Counted from the first letter of the stretch, positions 1 through 7,372 are shown. The stretch: 33,068 bases of DNA from CAZAQB01 sp964487155 (GCA_964487155.1 CAZAQB010000022.1:1-33068), one strand, 5' to 3'. Program-made: numbers and translations. Notes: generated by a model from the letters alone, not told the origin.

Positions 1-7
1 CGAACAG

Positions 8-30
8 CGGATAAGCGAAGCGCATCCGGC
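8..30 (+). repeat. REP-like hairpin lacking its GTAG head
   Basis: The stem GGAT/ATCC around an AAGCGAAGCGC loop, followed by GGC, is the same unit as the complete GTAG REP at 18480-18508. Here the GTAG head and the first stem bases are changed (CAGC instead of GGCC). It abuts the truncated left side of repeat copy A, so the junction near 39 may be a REP-associated rearrangement. Confidence 0.5.
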
Positions 31-86
31 ATCTTTGGGCCGGAGCGCGGGGTGGAGATCCCTCCCGGCGCCGAGCGAAGCCCGCC

Positions 87-113
87 GTAGGGCAGGTTGC
101 GGAGAAACCTGCC
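87..113 (+). repeat. GTAG-type REP hairpin in copy A
   Basis: GTAG is followed by a GGCAGGTT / AACCTGCC stem around a GCGGAGA loop. The matching unit in copy B (10328-10354, minus) has loop GCGAAGA. REPs of this class begin with GTAG and are mobilised by RAYT-type transposases; none is encoded in this window. Confidence 0.65.
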
Positions 114-195
114 ATCGGGCGATGGCATCGCTCCCGCGGATCGGTTCAGGTACGTGGGCCCAGCGCTTGGCACCTTGGCGTTTGCTGCGCTGGCC

Positions 196-223
196 CCCAC
201 GTTTCTTCGCAATGCGGGTCTAC
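196..223 (-). repeat. GTAG-type REP hairpin in copy A, opposite orientation
   Basis: On the minus strand this reads GTAG then ACCCGCATT, loop GCGAAGA, AACGTGGG. The stem has two mismatches compared with the perfect unit at 10218-10245 in copy B. Together with 87-113 it forms an inverted REP pair (BIME-like). Confidence 0.55.
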
Positions 224-346
224 GGCGGCGGTGCCCAAGGCCGTGCCCAGGCCCGGTGCATGGCGGGCGCCGCACGCCATGAGCGGCGGAGAGAGCAATT
301 AGGCGCCTTGTAATTTTGTCAACGCCCTCTCAGTCCTCAGTCCTCA

Positions 347-1708
347 CTACAGCAGAAACGCCGTCGCCAGCCCCAGGAATGCCACAAACCCCACCACATC
401 GGTGACGGTGGTCAGCACCACGCCGCCGGCCAGGGCCGGATCGATGCCCAGGCGGCGCAGGACAACCGGCACCACGGCGCCGGTCAGGGCGGCGCACAGC
501 AGGTTGATCACCATGGCGGCGGCGATGATCAGGCCGATGTCGCGGCTGCCGAACCAGAGATAGGCCACCAGGCCCACCACCGCCGCCCACAGCAGGCCGT
601 TGAGGGCCCCCACGCCCAGTTCCTTGCCCAGCAGGAAGCCGCGGTTGGCCCGGTCCACCTGGCCCAGGGCCAGGCCGCGGATCATCACCGTCAGGGTCTG
701 GGTGCCGGCGATGCCGCCCATGCTGGCCACCACCGGCATCAGCACTGCCAGGGCGACGATCTGGTCGAGGGTGGCCTCGAAGCGGCTGATCACCCAGGCG
801 GCCAGGAAGGCGGTGGCCAGGTTGGCCCCCAGCCACACGGCCCGGCGCCGGGCGCTGGCCAGCACCGGCGCGAACATGTCTTCGTCTTCTCCGAGGCCGG
901 CCATGTGCAGCATGGAGCGGTCCGCCTCCTCGCGGATCACGTCCACCACGTCGTCCACGGTGATGCGCCCCAGCAGCCGGCCGTCGGCGTCCACCACCGG
1001 AGCGCTGACCAGGTCGTAGTCCTCGAAGCGGCGCGCCACGTCCCGGGCCGGCTGGTCGGCGGGGATGGGCTCGTGGCGGCGCTGGTAGACCTGCTCCACG
1101 GTCAGCGCCGGTTCGTTCACCACCAGGGCGGCGAGGCTCAGCAGCCCCAGGTAACGGTCGTCGCGGTCCACCACGATCAGGTTATCGGTGAGGTCCGGCA
1201 GCTCGCCGCGCAGCCGCAGATAGCCCAGCACCATGTCGAGGGTCACGTCCGGGCGCACGGTCACCAGGTTGGGGTCCATCAGCCCGCCGGCGGTGTCCTC
1301 CGGATAGGACAGCACCGTCTCCAGGCGGTGGCGGTCCTGGCGGTCCAGGGACTGGCGCACGGCGCCGGCCAGGGTCTCAGGCAGGTCCTGGACAAAGTCG
1401 GCCAGGTCGTCGGTGTCCATGCCCTCGGCGGCCCGGAGCACTTCCCGGGCCTCCATGTCCTGCATGAGGGTGTCCCGCACCTCGTCGTTGACGTGCAGCA
1501 GCACGTCGCCGCGGCGCTCGGGCGGCACCATGGGCCACACCAGGGCCCGGTAGGCGCTGGGCAGGGAGTCCAGCAGGCGCCCCAGCTCTGCCGGATGCAG
1601 CGCGTCGAGAGCCTGCCGGGCGTGCGCCAGGGTGCCCCGGTCCAGCAGGCTGGTGATGGACTCGCGCAGGCTCTCCGGGCGCGCCTCGGTGCGGGGTGTG
1701 GCGGGCAT
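347..1708 (-). CDS. mgtE: Magnesium transporter MgtE
   Basis: 453-residue inner-membrane Mg2+ channel/transporter. The order is that of the family: an N-terminal cytoplasmic MgtE_N helical domain (about residues 20-140), two CBS domains (about 145-270, including the DTAGGLMDP stretch leading into CBS1 and the second CBS ending ITVDDVVDVIREE), then five hydrophobic segments from about residue 295 to the C terminus, with the family-typical PVVASMGGIAGTQT motif in the pore region. The ATG at 1708 is preceded by AGGAAAG at good spacing. It is the last gene of the long minus-strand run and is separated from HPr by 97 nt, so it may have its own promoter. The CBS domains suggest gating by intracellular Mg2+, as known for the family. 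Confidence 0.95.
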   Translation of the reverse strand: MPATPRTEARPESLRESITSLLDRGTLAHARQALDALHPAELGRLLDSLPSAYRALVWPMVPPERRGDVLLHVNDEVRDTLMQDMEAREVLRAAEGMDTDDLADFVQDLPETLAGAVRQSLDRQDRHRLETVLSYPEDTAGGLMDPNLVTVRPDVTLDMVLGYLRLRGELPDLTDNLIVVDRDDRYLGLLSLAALVVNEPALTVEQVYQRRHEPIPADQPARDVARRFEDYDLVSAPVVDADGRLLGRITVDDVVDVIREEADRSMLHMAGLGEDEDMFAPVLASARRRAVWLGANLATAFLAAWVISRFEATLDQIVALAVLMPVVASMGGIAGTQTLTVMIRGLALGQVDRANRGFLLGKELGVGALNGLLWAAVVGLVAYLWFGSRDIGLIIAAAMVINLLCAALTGAVVPVVLRRLGIDPALAGGVVLTTVTDVVGFVAFLGLATAFLL

Positions 1709-1767
1709 GGGGACTTTCCTGGGCAGGGACGGCGGGGCCGTTGGGCGACTGGTCTCGATAAGCCGCC

Positions 1768-1790
1768 AGTTAACTGGTTAACTGGTTAAC
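1768..1790. repeat. Short tandem repeat of TTAACTGG
   Basis: AG, then two complete TTAACTGG units and a third partial TTAAC lie between mgtE and the HPr gene. The A+T-rich run stands out from its GC-rich surroundings. It could be an operator or promoter-proximal site for mgtE, or chance; nothing else supports a function. Confidence 0.5.
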
Positions 1791-1805
1791 GGATCAAATG
1801 TGGCC

Positions 1806-2096
1806 TCAGTCGGCTTCGCCGAAGCGCTCCGCCACCAGCTGGCGCAGGGCCTCGATGGCCTGGGCCGCGTCCTCTCCGTGGGCTTCCAGGCTGAGCCGGG
1901 TGCCGTTGGCGGCGGCCAGCATCATCACGCCCATGATGCTCTTGCCATTCACCTGCCGCTCGCCGCGGATCACCTGCACCTCCGCCTGGAAGCGGCTCGC
2001 GGTCTCCACGAAGCGGGCCGCCGCCCGGGCGTGCAGGCCGAGCCGGTTGACGATGGTGACCTCGCAACGGGCCGAGGTCAGGGGCCCGCAGCTCAC
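1806..2096 (-). CDS. ptsH: Phosphocarrier protein HPr (PTS)
   Basis: 96-residue HPr-family phosphocarrier. The phospho-accepting histidine is in GLHARAA (His22 with this start) and the regulatory serine that HPr kinase modifies is in NGKSIMGVMML (Ser53), so both signature sites are intact. The GTG start at 2096 overlaps the stop of the upstream EIIA gene by 4 nt (GTGA); no ATG is available in frame before the conserved region. A conserved serine site makes sense because an HPr kinase homologue lies three genes upstream. No enzyme I (ptsI/ptsP) is in the window, so the phosphate donor is elsewhere. It could equally be called NPr (ptsO), because the setting is a nitrogen-type PTS cluster. Confidence 0.9.
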   Translation of the reverse strand: MSCGPLTSARCEVTIVNRLGLHARAAARFVETASRFQAEVQVIRGERQVNGKSIMGVMMLAAANGTRLSLEAHGEDAAQAIEALRQLVAERFGEAD

Positions 2097-2488
2097 TGGC
2101 GGTGCTCCACCAGCACGATGCCGTCCAGGCCCCCGGACAGGGCTTTGCGGCGGAGTTCTTCCAGGGGCAGGTCCGGGTAGTTGAGCACCCGCAGCAACAT
2201 GGGCAGGTTGACGCCGGTTACCACCGCCAGCTGGTGAGCCTGGGCGAGCTGCACCGCCACGTTGCTGGGGGTGGAGCCGTAGGCGTCGGTGAGCACCAGC
2301 ACCCCCGCGCCCTGGTCCAGCTCCGCCAGCCGGCCCGCGCCGCGCGCCACGATTGCGGCAGGTTCCTCGGCGCGGGGCACCGACAGGCAGCTTGCCTGGA
2401 GAGGGCACTGACCCATGATGGCGGTGGCCGCCCCGAGCAGCTCGTCGCCAATGCGCTCATGGGTGACCAGCAGCAGACCGACCCTCAC
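2093..2488 (-). CDS. Mannose-type PTS EIIA domain protein
   Basis: 131-residue single-domain EIIA of the mannose/fructose/sorbose family. It opens MRVGLLLVTH, with His10 as the expected phosphorylation site, and has the family-typical VLTDAYGSTPSNVA and GVNLPMLLRVLNY stretches. No EIIB, EIIC or EIID partner is encoded nearby, so it cannot be part of a complete sugar permease here; a regulatory phosphorelay role is inferred. It overlaps rapZ upstream (2485-2488) and the HPr gene downstream (2093-2096) by 4 nt each, which indicates tight translational coupling. Confidence 0.88.
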   Translation of the reverse strand: MRVGLLLVTHERIGDELLGAATAIMGQCPLQASCLSVPRAEEPAAIVARGAGRLAELDQGAGVLVLTDAYGSTPSNVAVQLAQAHQLAVVTGVNLPMLLRVLNYPDLPLEELRRKALSGGLDGIVLVEHRQ

Positions 2489-3348
2489 GACAGCTCCCGG
2501 TGATGCACGCTGATCTCCCCCTCCACGCAGCGGAGCTCCGCGGCCAGGCGTTCGGCGAGGTAGACGGAGCGGTGCTGCCCACCGGTGCAGCCGATGGCCA
2601 CTGTGAGGTAGCTGCGGTTCTCTCGCTGGAAGCAGGGGATCCAGCGTTTCAGGAATTCCGCCGTATCCCGCAGGTAGTCGGCCACTTCCGGCTGGCGGGC
2701 CAGGAACTGCGCCACCGGCGCGTCGCGGCCGGTGTGGGGCCGCAGTTCCGGTTCCCAGTGGGGGTTGGGCAGGCAGCGGACATCGAACACGAAGTCGGCG
2801 TCGGCGGGCACGCCGTGCTTGAAGCCGAACGACTCGATCTGCAGGGACAGCACATTGGGGCGCTGCACCAGCCGGCTGCGCACCCGCTCGCGGAGCTGGT
2901 GCACGGTGGTCATGGTGGTGTCGATGGTCAGGTCGGCCCGCTCCTGCAACGGGCGCAGCAGCTCCCGCTCCCGGGAGACGGCCTCCGCCAGGGGCGTGTC
3001 GGCGCCGCTCAGGGGATGGCGCCGGCGGGTCTCGCTGAAGCGCTTGATCAGGGTGGTGCGGTCGGCGGTGAGGAACAGGATCTGGATGCCCAGGCCGCGG
3101 CGCTCCAGCTCGTCGAGGATCTCGGCGCAGTGGGCCAGATCCTCGGGCCGGTTGCGGGCGTCGATGCCCACCGCGTAACGCGGTGGGGCGGCGCCGGGCC
3201 CGCTCCCACCAGCGGCCAGGTGCTGGCCCAGGGCCTCCAGCATCCCGAGCGGCAGATTGTCGATGCAGAAGTAGCCGGCATCCTCCAGGGTGTTCAGGGC
3301 GACGCTCTTGCCGGAGCCCGACAGCCCGCTGATGATGGTGAGGTTCAT
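2485..3348 (-). CDS. rapZ: RapZ / YvcJ-family nucleotide-binding protein
   Basis: 287-residue P-loop protein. The Walker A motif GLSGSGKS lies at residues 8-15, followed by the family motif AGYFCIDNLPLGML. The C-terminal half has the conserved SFGFKHGVPADADFVFDVRCLPNPHW and GCTGGQHRSVYLAERLA blocks. In E. coli RapZ is the adaptor that delivers the sRNA GlmZ to RNase E. Here the protein ends in HHRELS, without the lysine/arginine-rich tail of the E. coli protein, so that RNA role should not be assumed. The ATG at 3348 overlaps the hprK stop by 4 nt. Clustering with HPr, HPr kinase and EIIA agrees with the PTS linkage seen in many proteobacteria. Confidence 0.92.
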   Translation of the reverse strand: MNLTIISGLSGSGKSVALNTLEDAGYFCIDNLPLGMLEALGQHLAAGGSGPGAAPPRYAVGIDARNRPEDLAHCAEILDELERRGLGIQILFLTADRTTLIKRFSETRRRHPLSGADTPLAEAVSRERELLRPLQERADLTIDTTMTTVHQLRERVRSRLVQRPNVLSLQIESFGFKHGVPADADFVFDVRCLPNPHWEPELRPHTGRDAPVAQFLARQPEVADYLRDTAEFLKRWIPCFQRENRSYLTVAIGCTGGQHRSVYLAERLAAELRCVEGEISVHHRELS

Positions 3349-4157
3349 GCCAGGCGGCTCCGCTGCTGGGCCACGTACGACCGCACCCCCCTGCGGCCGC
3401 GGTCCACGGCGAGGGTACGCACGGCGGTCTCCAGCAGCAAGGCCCGGGGCCGGTCGGTTCCGCCCAGGGTCAGCTGCGCAAGGCGCACCCCCAGCAGCCA
3501 GGTGTGCTGCCAGCGCCCGTCCAGGGCATTGCCCGCCGGGGCTGGCGCCAGGTCCACCCAGAGATCCAGCTCGGTGGCCGTGGCCGTGGCGCCGGGCCCG
3601 TACAGCTGCCGCGGATCCACCAGGCCGAGGTCCCGAAGCCCCAGCCGTGCGGGCAGCGGCGGCGGGCAGCTTCCCTGCAGCCGGCCGGCGGCGCTGCGGG
3701 CCAGGGCCACGGCGTCGTCGGCCACCAGGGCGTGGCCTCGCTCCAGCAGCTCCAGGGCCAGGTCGCTCTTGCCGCTGCCTGCCGGGCCGGTGAGCAGCAC
3801 GCCGCGCCCGGCAATGCGCAGCAGCGTGCCGGGCCGGATCACCCGCAGGCGGCGGGCCAGAAATCGGTTCAGGCGGCGGCGCGCATGGCCGGCGGGAAGC
3901 GGGCTCGCCAGCACCGGGATGCCGGCGGCGCCGGCCGCGGCGGCCAGCTGTCCGTGGGGATCCTGGCCGGCCGCCAGCAGCAGCAGCCGGGCGTCGGTCA
4001 GCGTGATCCCGGCGGCGCGCCCGGGCCGGCGCAGGGCGCCGCGGCGGATACCTGACCAGCTGGCCCCGGCTGCCGGCAGGGGCAGGGTCTCGGGGAGCTC
4101 GCCGGGGGCGGCGGCCAGGGCCCGGGCCAGGGCCCGGACCGGCAGCGGCACGTTCAC
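3345..4157 (-). CDS. hprK: HPr kinase/phosphorylase homologue
   Basis: 270-residue protein of the HPrK/P family, which phosphorylates (and dephosphorylates) the regulatory serine of HPr. Visible motifs are Walker A GPAGSGKS (residues 124-131), the following SDLALELLERGHALVADD with its acidic pair (Asp147-Asp148), and a degenerate version of the family signature, LGLRDLGLVD, near residues 172-181. The N-terminal regulatory domain is short and poorly conserved. The His of the usual HG-V-L-V segment before the P-loop appears to be Pro109 here. The GTG start at 4157 overlaps the ptsN stop by 4 nt; an upstream in-frame ATG at 4217 would lie inside ptsN and is less likely. Kinase activity is plausible, phosphorylase activity uncertain. 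Confidence 0.85.
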   Translation of the reverse strand: MNVPLPVRALARALAAAPGELPETLPLPAAGASWSGIRRGALRRPGRAAGITLTDARLLLLAAGQDPHGQLAAAAGAAGIPVLASPLPAGHARRRLNRFLARRLRVIRPGTLLRIAGRGVLLTGPAGSGKSDLALELLERGHALVADDAVALARSAAGRLQGSCPPPLPARLGLRDLGLVDPRQLYGPGATATATELDLWVDLAPAPAGNALDGRWQHTWLLGVRLAQLTLGGTDRPRALLLETAVRTLAVDRGRRGVRSYVAQQRSRLA

Positions 4158-4630
4158 GAGTCGGGCCGCGGCTGCCAGCTCTCCAGCTCGTGGTAGAGCT
4201 CCTGGCCCGAGCTGCACTCGCGCAGGCGCTGGCAGAGCTCGGTGTCGCTGAACAGCTCGGCCAGGGAGGAGAGGATGCGCAGATGCTCGTCCACGCTCTG
4301 CTCGGGCACCAGCAGCGCCAGCACAACGTCTACCGGCTGGTGGTCGATGGCGTCGAAGGCCACCGGCTGGCGCAGCGTCATCAGCGCCGCCACCGGGCGC
4401 TCGATGCCCGCGGCCCGGGCGTGGGGCAGCGCCACGCCCTTGCCCAGGCCGGTGCTGCCCAGGCGCTCGCGGCCAATCAGGCTCTCGAACACCTGCTGGG
4501 CGGTGGGTTCGCTGGGTTCGCCCTCGTCAGGCTCCAGCAGCTCGCCCAGGGCTTCCAGGACGCGTTTCTTGCTACTGAGTTCGGCGCCGCAGCGGACGCG
4601 ATCAGGGGTTAGCAGTTCGGCTGGGTTCAT
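4154..4630 (-). CDS. ptsN: PTS IIA-like nitrogen-regulatory protein PtsN (EIIA-Ntr)
   Basis: 158-residue EIIA of the fructose/nitrogen type. The phospho-accepting histidine is in GKGVALPHAR (His70), and VFESLIGRERLGSTGLG just before it is typical of PtsN. In characterised bacteria EIIA-Ntr regulates K+ transport and nitrogen or envelope-stress responses depending on phosphorylation. It follows hpf after a 73-nt gap containing a strong hairpin (4669-4694) and overlaps hprK by 4 nt. Its place two genes downstream of rpoN is the classical one. Confidence 0.94.
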   Translation of the reverse strand: MNPAELLTPDRVRCGAELSSKKRVLEALGELLEPDEGEPSEPTAQQVFESLIGRERLGSTGLGKGVALPHARAAGIERPVAALMTLRQPVAFDAIDHQPVDVVLALLVPEQSVDEHLRILSSLAELFSDTELCQRLRECSSGQELYHELESWQPRPDS

Positions 4631-4668
4631 GGGCAGCGCCCCACGGGCAGGTCAGCATCTGCGAATGC

Positions 4669-4694
4669 GCCGGGGACGTCGCCGCGTCCCCGGC
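4669..4694 (-). promoter_or_regulatory. Perfect 10-bp hairpin between hpf and ptsN
   Basis: GCCGGGGACG and CGTCCCCGGC pair perfectly around a 6-nt loop. In the direction of transcription no U-run follows, so this is not a standard intrinsic terminator. It may lower read-through from rpoN-hpf into the PTS genes, or stabilise a processed mRNA end. The function is inferred from position only. Confidence 0.5.
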
Positions 4695-4703
4695 AGCCTG
4701 GGC

Positions 4704-5030
4704 TTACTCCTGCACCGCCTGGCTGACGGCGCCTTCGGCGCGGCGGTGGTCCTTGAGTTTTTCCTTGTGCTTGACGACCTGGCGATCGAGCTTGTCCACC
4801 AGGGCATCGATGGCAGCGTACATGTCCTCGTTGGTGGCGTCGGCGTAGATCTTGCCTCCACTCACCATTATGGTGGCTTCCGCTTTGTGCAGGAGCTTCT
4901 CCACGGTGAGGATGAAATGGGCGTCGACCACGTTGTCAAAGTGGCGCTCCAGCTTCTGGCACTTCTCGCGCACGTACTCCTTGAGGGAGTCGCTCACTTC
5001 CACGTGATGGCCTGTGATGTCGATCTGCAT
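4704..5030 (-). CDS. hpf: Ribosome hibernation-promoting factor, short form
   Basis: 108-residue HPF/YfiA-family protein that binds the 30S subunit and promotes ribosome dimerisation or inactivation in stationary phase. It begins MQIDITGHHVEVSDSLKEYV, the family start, and the beta-alpha fold continues through KAEATIMVSGGKIYADATNEDMYAAIDAL. It ends soon after, so it is the short form without the C-terminal dimerisation domain. The start is well supported: a perfect AGGAGG (5035-5040, minus) lies 4 nt before the ATG and overlaps the rpoN stop codon. The position directly after rpoN is conserved in gammaproteobacteria. Confidence 0.95.
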   Translation of the reverse strand: MQIDITGHHVEVSDSLKEYVREKCQKLERHFDNVVDAHFILTVEKLLHKAEATIMVSGGKIYADATNEDMYAAIDALVDKLDRQVVKHKEKLKDHRRAEGAVSQAVQE

Positions 5031-5038
5031 GACGCCTC

Positions 5039-6523
5039 CTAGGAAAGACGCTTCCTCTCGGTGGACGACGCGATGCCCATGGCCTCCCGGTACTTGGCCA
5101 CGGTGCGCCGCGCCACATTGATGCCCTGGGACTGCAGCTCGGCGGCGAGCTGGTTGTCGCTCAGGGGCCTGGACGGATGCTCCTGGGCGAGCAGGCGCCG
5201 GATACGGGCCCGGATCGCCGTGGCGGAGCACTCGCCACCGTCCACGGTCTGGACGTGACTGGAGAAGAAATACTTGAACTCGAAGGTGCCGCGGGGGGTG
5301 TGCATGTACTTCTGGTTGGTAATCCGCGACACGGTGGATTCGTGCATCTCGATGCGCTCGGCCACCTCCCGCAGCACCAGGGGCTGCATGCCTTCGTCGC
5401 CCCGCTCGAGGAAGTCACGCTGGCGCTCGACGATGCAGCGAGCGACCTTGAGCAGGGTCTCGTTGCGGCTGCGCAGGCTTTTGATCAGCCAGCGGGCCTC
5501 CTGCAGATGCTGGCGCATCACCGAGTTGTCGCGGCTGCTGTCGGCGCGGCGCACCATTCCGGCGTAAGCGCCGTTGACCCGCAGCCGGGGATAGGCGTCG
5601 GGGTTGATTTCCACCAGCCAGTCGCCGTGGTGCCGGTGCACGAAGACGTCCGGCACCACGTACTCGGGCTGGGAGTTGCTGATGCGGGTGCCGGGATGGG
5701 GATCCAGGGTCTGGAGCAGGGCCACCACCTGGGAGAGTTCGTCCTCCTCCAGCTTCATGCGCCGGCGCAGCTGGGTGTACTGCCGGTTGGCCAGCAGCTC
5801 CAGGTGGTCCGCCACCAGACGCCGGGCGGGCTCCAGCCAGGGGGTGTCCTCCGGAAGCTGGGAGAGCTGCACCGCCAGCGCCTCCCGGGGGTCGCGGGCA
5901 GCCACCCCCACCGGATCCAGCAGCTGCACCTGGCGCAGCACGGCTTCGATCTCGGGCAGGTCCACCTGCCATTCGCTGGGCAGCGCCGCCTGGATGTCGT
6001 CCAGGCCGCAGTCCAGGTAGCCGTCGTCGCGCACCGCGTCGATGATGGCCTCGGCGATGGCCGCCTCCCGCGGGCTGAAGCCGCTCAGGCCGGCCTGCCA
6101 GAGCAGGTACTCCTGAAGCGACTCGCCGCCGCCGGTCTGGTTTTCCAGGGGGTCGCGGTCGTCATCAGGATCCCGGGCGCTGTAGGCGGTGCCGCCGTCG
6201 TAGATGTCGTCCCAGGCGGTGTCCATGGCCAGCTCTTCGCCGAGGCCGTCGCGCTCTTCGAGGTTCATGGCCTCGGACTCCGGATCGGGCTGTTCCTCGG
6301 CGGCGGATTCCGTCTCCGCGGACTGGGGATCCTCCTCGCTGGCGCTCTGCAGTTCGGCATCCTCGGCCAGCTCCAGCATCAGGTTGGACTCCAGCGCCTG
6401 CTGGATCTCCAGCTGCAGGTCCAGGGTGGAGAGCTGCAGCAACCGGATCGCCTGCTGCAGCTGGGGCGTCATGGTCAGCTGCTGGCCAAGACGCAGGTGC
6501 AGGGATTGCTTCATCGCGCTCAT
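5039..6523 (-). CDS. rpoN: RNA polymerase sigma-54 factor
   Basis: 494-residue sigma-54. Region I is glutamine- and leucine-rich (LGQQLTMTPQLQQAIRLLQ) and contacts activator ATPases. It is followed by a strongly acidic region II (about residues 55-120), the core-binding domain, a helix-turn-helix region, and the RpoN box ARRTVAKYRE (about residues 471-480) that reads the -24 element. Two starts are possible: ATG at 6523 (MSAMKQ) or ATG at 6514 (MKQSLHLRLG, the usual family N terminus); neither has a strong ribosome binding site. It lies 72 nt downstream of lptB. I found no convincing sigma-54 promoter in this window, so its targets lie elsewhere. Confidence 0.96.
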   Translation of the reverse strand: MSAMKQSLHLRLGQQLTMTPQLQQAIRLLQLSTLDLQLEIQQALESNLMLELAEDAELQSASEEDPQSAETESAAEEQPDPESEAMNLEERDGLGEELAMDTAWDDIYDGGTAYSARDPDDDRDPLENQTGGGESLQEYLLWQAGLSGFSPREAAIAEAIIDAVRDDGYLDCGLDDIQAALPSEWQVDLPEIEAVLRQVQLLDPVGVAARDPREALAVQLSQLPEDTPWLEPARRLVADHLELLANRQYTQLRRRMKLEEDELSQVVALLQTLDPHPGTRISNSQPEYVVPDVFVHRHHGDWLVEINPDAYPRLRVNGAYAGMVRRADSSRDNSVMRQHLQEARWLIKSLRSRNETLLKVARCIVERQRDFLERGDEGMQPLVLREVAERIEMHESTVSRITNQKYMHTPRGTFEFKYFFSSHVQTVDGGECSATAIRARIRRLLAQEHPSRPLSDNQLAAELQSQGINVARRTVAKYREAMGIASSTERKRLS

Positions 6524-6595
6524 GCCCCGCTGGCCGCCGCGCCCGGTGTCGGCCGGCCAGGAAGCGTGGATGCTGGTGTGGTCATGTCAGGCACG

Positions 6596-7372
6596 TTACA
6601 TCCGGAACTCATGGCCCAGATACACGGATTTGACCTGCTCATCGGCCAGTACGGCCTCGGCATTACCTTCGGCGATGACGGTGCCTCCGCTCAGGATATA
6701 GGCCCGATCGACGATGGTCAGTGTCTCACGGACATTGTGGTCGGTGATCAGCACGCCGATACCCCGCTCCGCCAGGTGGCGGACGATCCGCTTAATGTCA
6801 ACTACCGAGATCGGGTCGACGCCGGCGAACGGCTCGTCCAGCAGGATGAAGGCCGGGTCCGCCGCCAGGGCGCGGGCGATCTCTACCCGGCGGCGCTCAC
6901 CGCCGGAGAGGCTGATGCCCGACTGATCCCGCAGGTGCCCGACGTGGAATTCCTCCAGCAGCTGCTCGGCCCGGGCCTGGCGCTGGGCGCGGCCGAGGCC
7001 GGGCCGCGTCTCCAGGATGGCCAGCAGGTTGTCCACCACGGACAGGCGCCGGAATACGGAGGCCTCCTGGGGCAGGTAGCCGATGCCGAGCCGCGCCCGC
7101 GCATGCATGGGCAGGCCGGTGATGTCCCCGCCGCCGAGGCGGATGTGGCCGGAGTCGGCCCGGATCAGGCCCACGATCATGTAGAAGGTAGTGGTCTTGC
7201 CGGCGCCGTTGGGGCCCAGCAGGCCAACGATCTCGCCGCTGCCCACGCTGACGCTGGCGCCCTGGACCACCGGCCGGCCCCGGAACCGTTTGGTGAGCTC
7301 CACCGCCTCCAGCCGGGACGCCGGCTCGGCGCCGCTGCCGGCTTCAGGGCTGGGATTCGCTGCGCTCGTCAT
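6596..7372 (-). CDS. lptB: LPS export ABC transporter ATPase LptB
   Basis: 258-residue ABC ATPase that powers LPS extraction from the inner membrane with LptF/LptG (not in the window). Motifs in order are Walker A GPNGAGKT, the Q-loop in IGYLPQEASVF, signature LSGGERRR, Walker B AFILLDEPFAGVDP and the switch His in LITDHNVRE. The sequence from VGLLGPNGAGKTTTFYMIVG onward is highly typical of LptB. The ATG at 7372 lies inside lptA (29-nt overlap) and gives an N-terminal extension of about 20 residues relative to most LptB proteins, so the true start might be further in. It belongs to the kdsD-kdsC-lptC-lptA-lptB envelope block. Confidence 0.95.
   Translation of the reverse strand: MTSAANPSPEAGSGAEPASRLEAVELTKRFRGRPVVQGASVSVGSGEIVGLLGPNGAGKTTTFYMIVGLIRADSGHIRLGGGDITGLPMHARARLGIGYLPQEASVFRRLSVVDNLLAILETRPGLGRAQRQARAEQLLEEFHVGHLRDQSGISLSGGERRRVEIARALAADPAFILLDEPFAGVDPISVVDIKRIVRHLAERGIGVLITDHNVRETLTIVDRAYILSGGTVIAEGNAEAVLADEQVKSVYLGHEFRM

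Larger units (their letters stand above)
39..333 (+). repeat. REP-pair element, copy A (left-truncated, MITE-like)
   Basis: This gene-free stretch matches, at high identity by eye, the minus strand of 10106-10430. It carries two GTAG-type REP hairpins facing each other (87-113 plus, 196-223 minus). Its right end (about 302-333) reads as a degenerate terminal repeat; the reverse complement begins CTGAGAGGG and continues GTTGACAAAATT, like the ends of copy B. The left terminal repeat present in copy B is missing: homology stops near 39 and different sequence precedes it. The right end lies 13 nt from the mgtE stop codon. No transposase is encoded, so it would be non-autonomous; the family of the terminal repeats is not identified. 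Confidence 0.7.

Noticed and set aside
167..182. Sigma-54-like TTGGCAC in repeat copy A
   Set aside because: The GC of the -12 element is not at the required 10-nt distance from GG; TT is found there instead.
35..313. Open frame of 92 codons in repeat copy A, with a similar frame in copy B
   Set aside because: It runs through REP hairpins and terminal repeats, has no recognisable domain, and similarity between copies is explained by DNA-level repetition.
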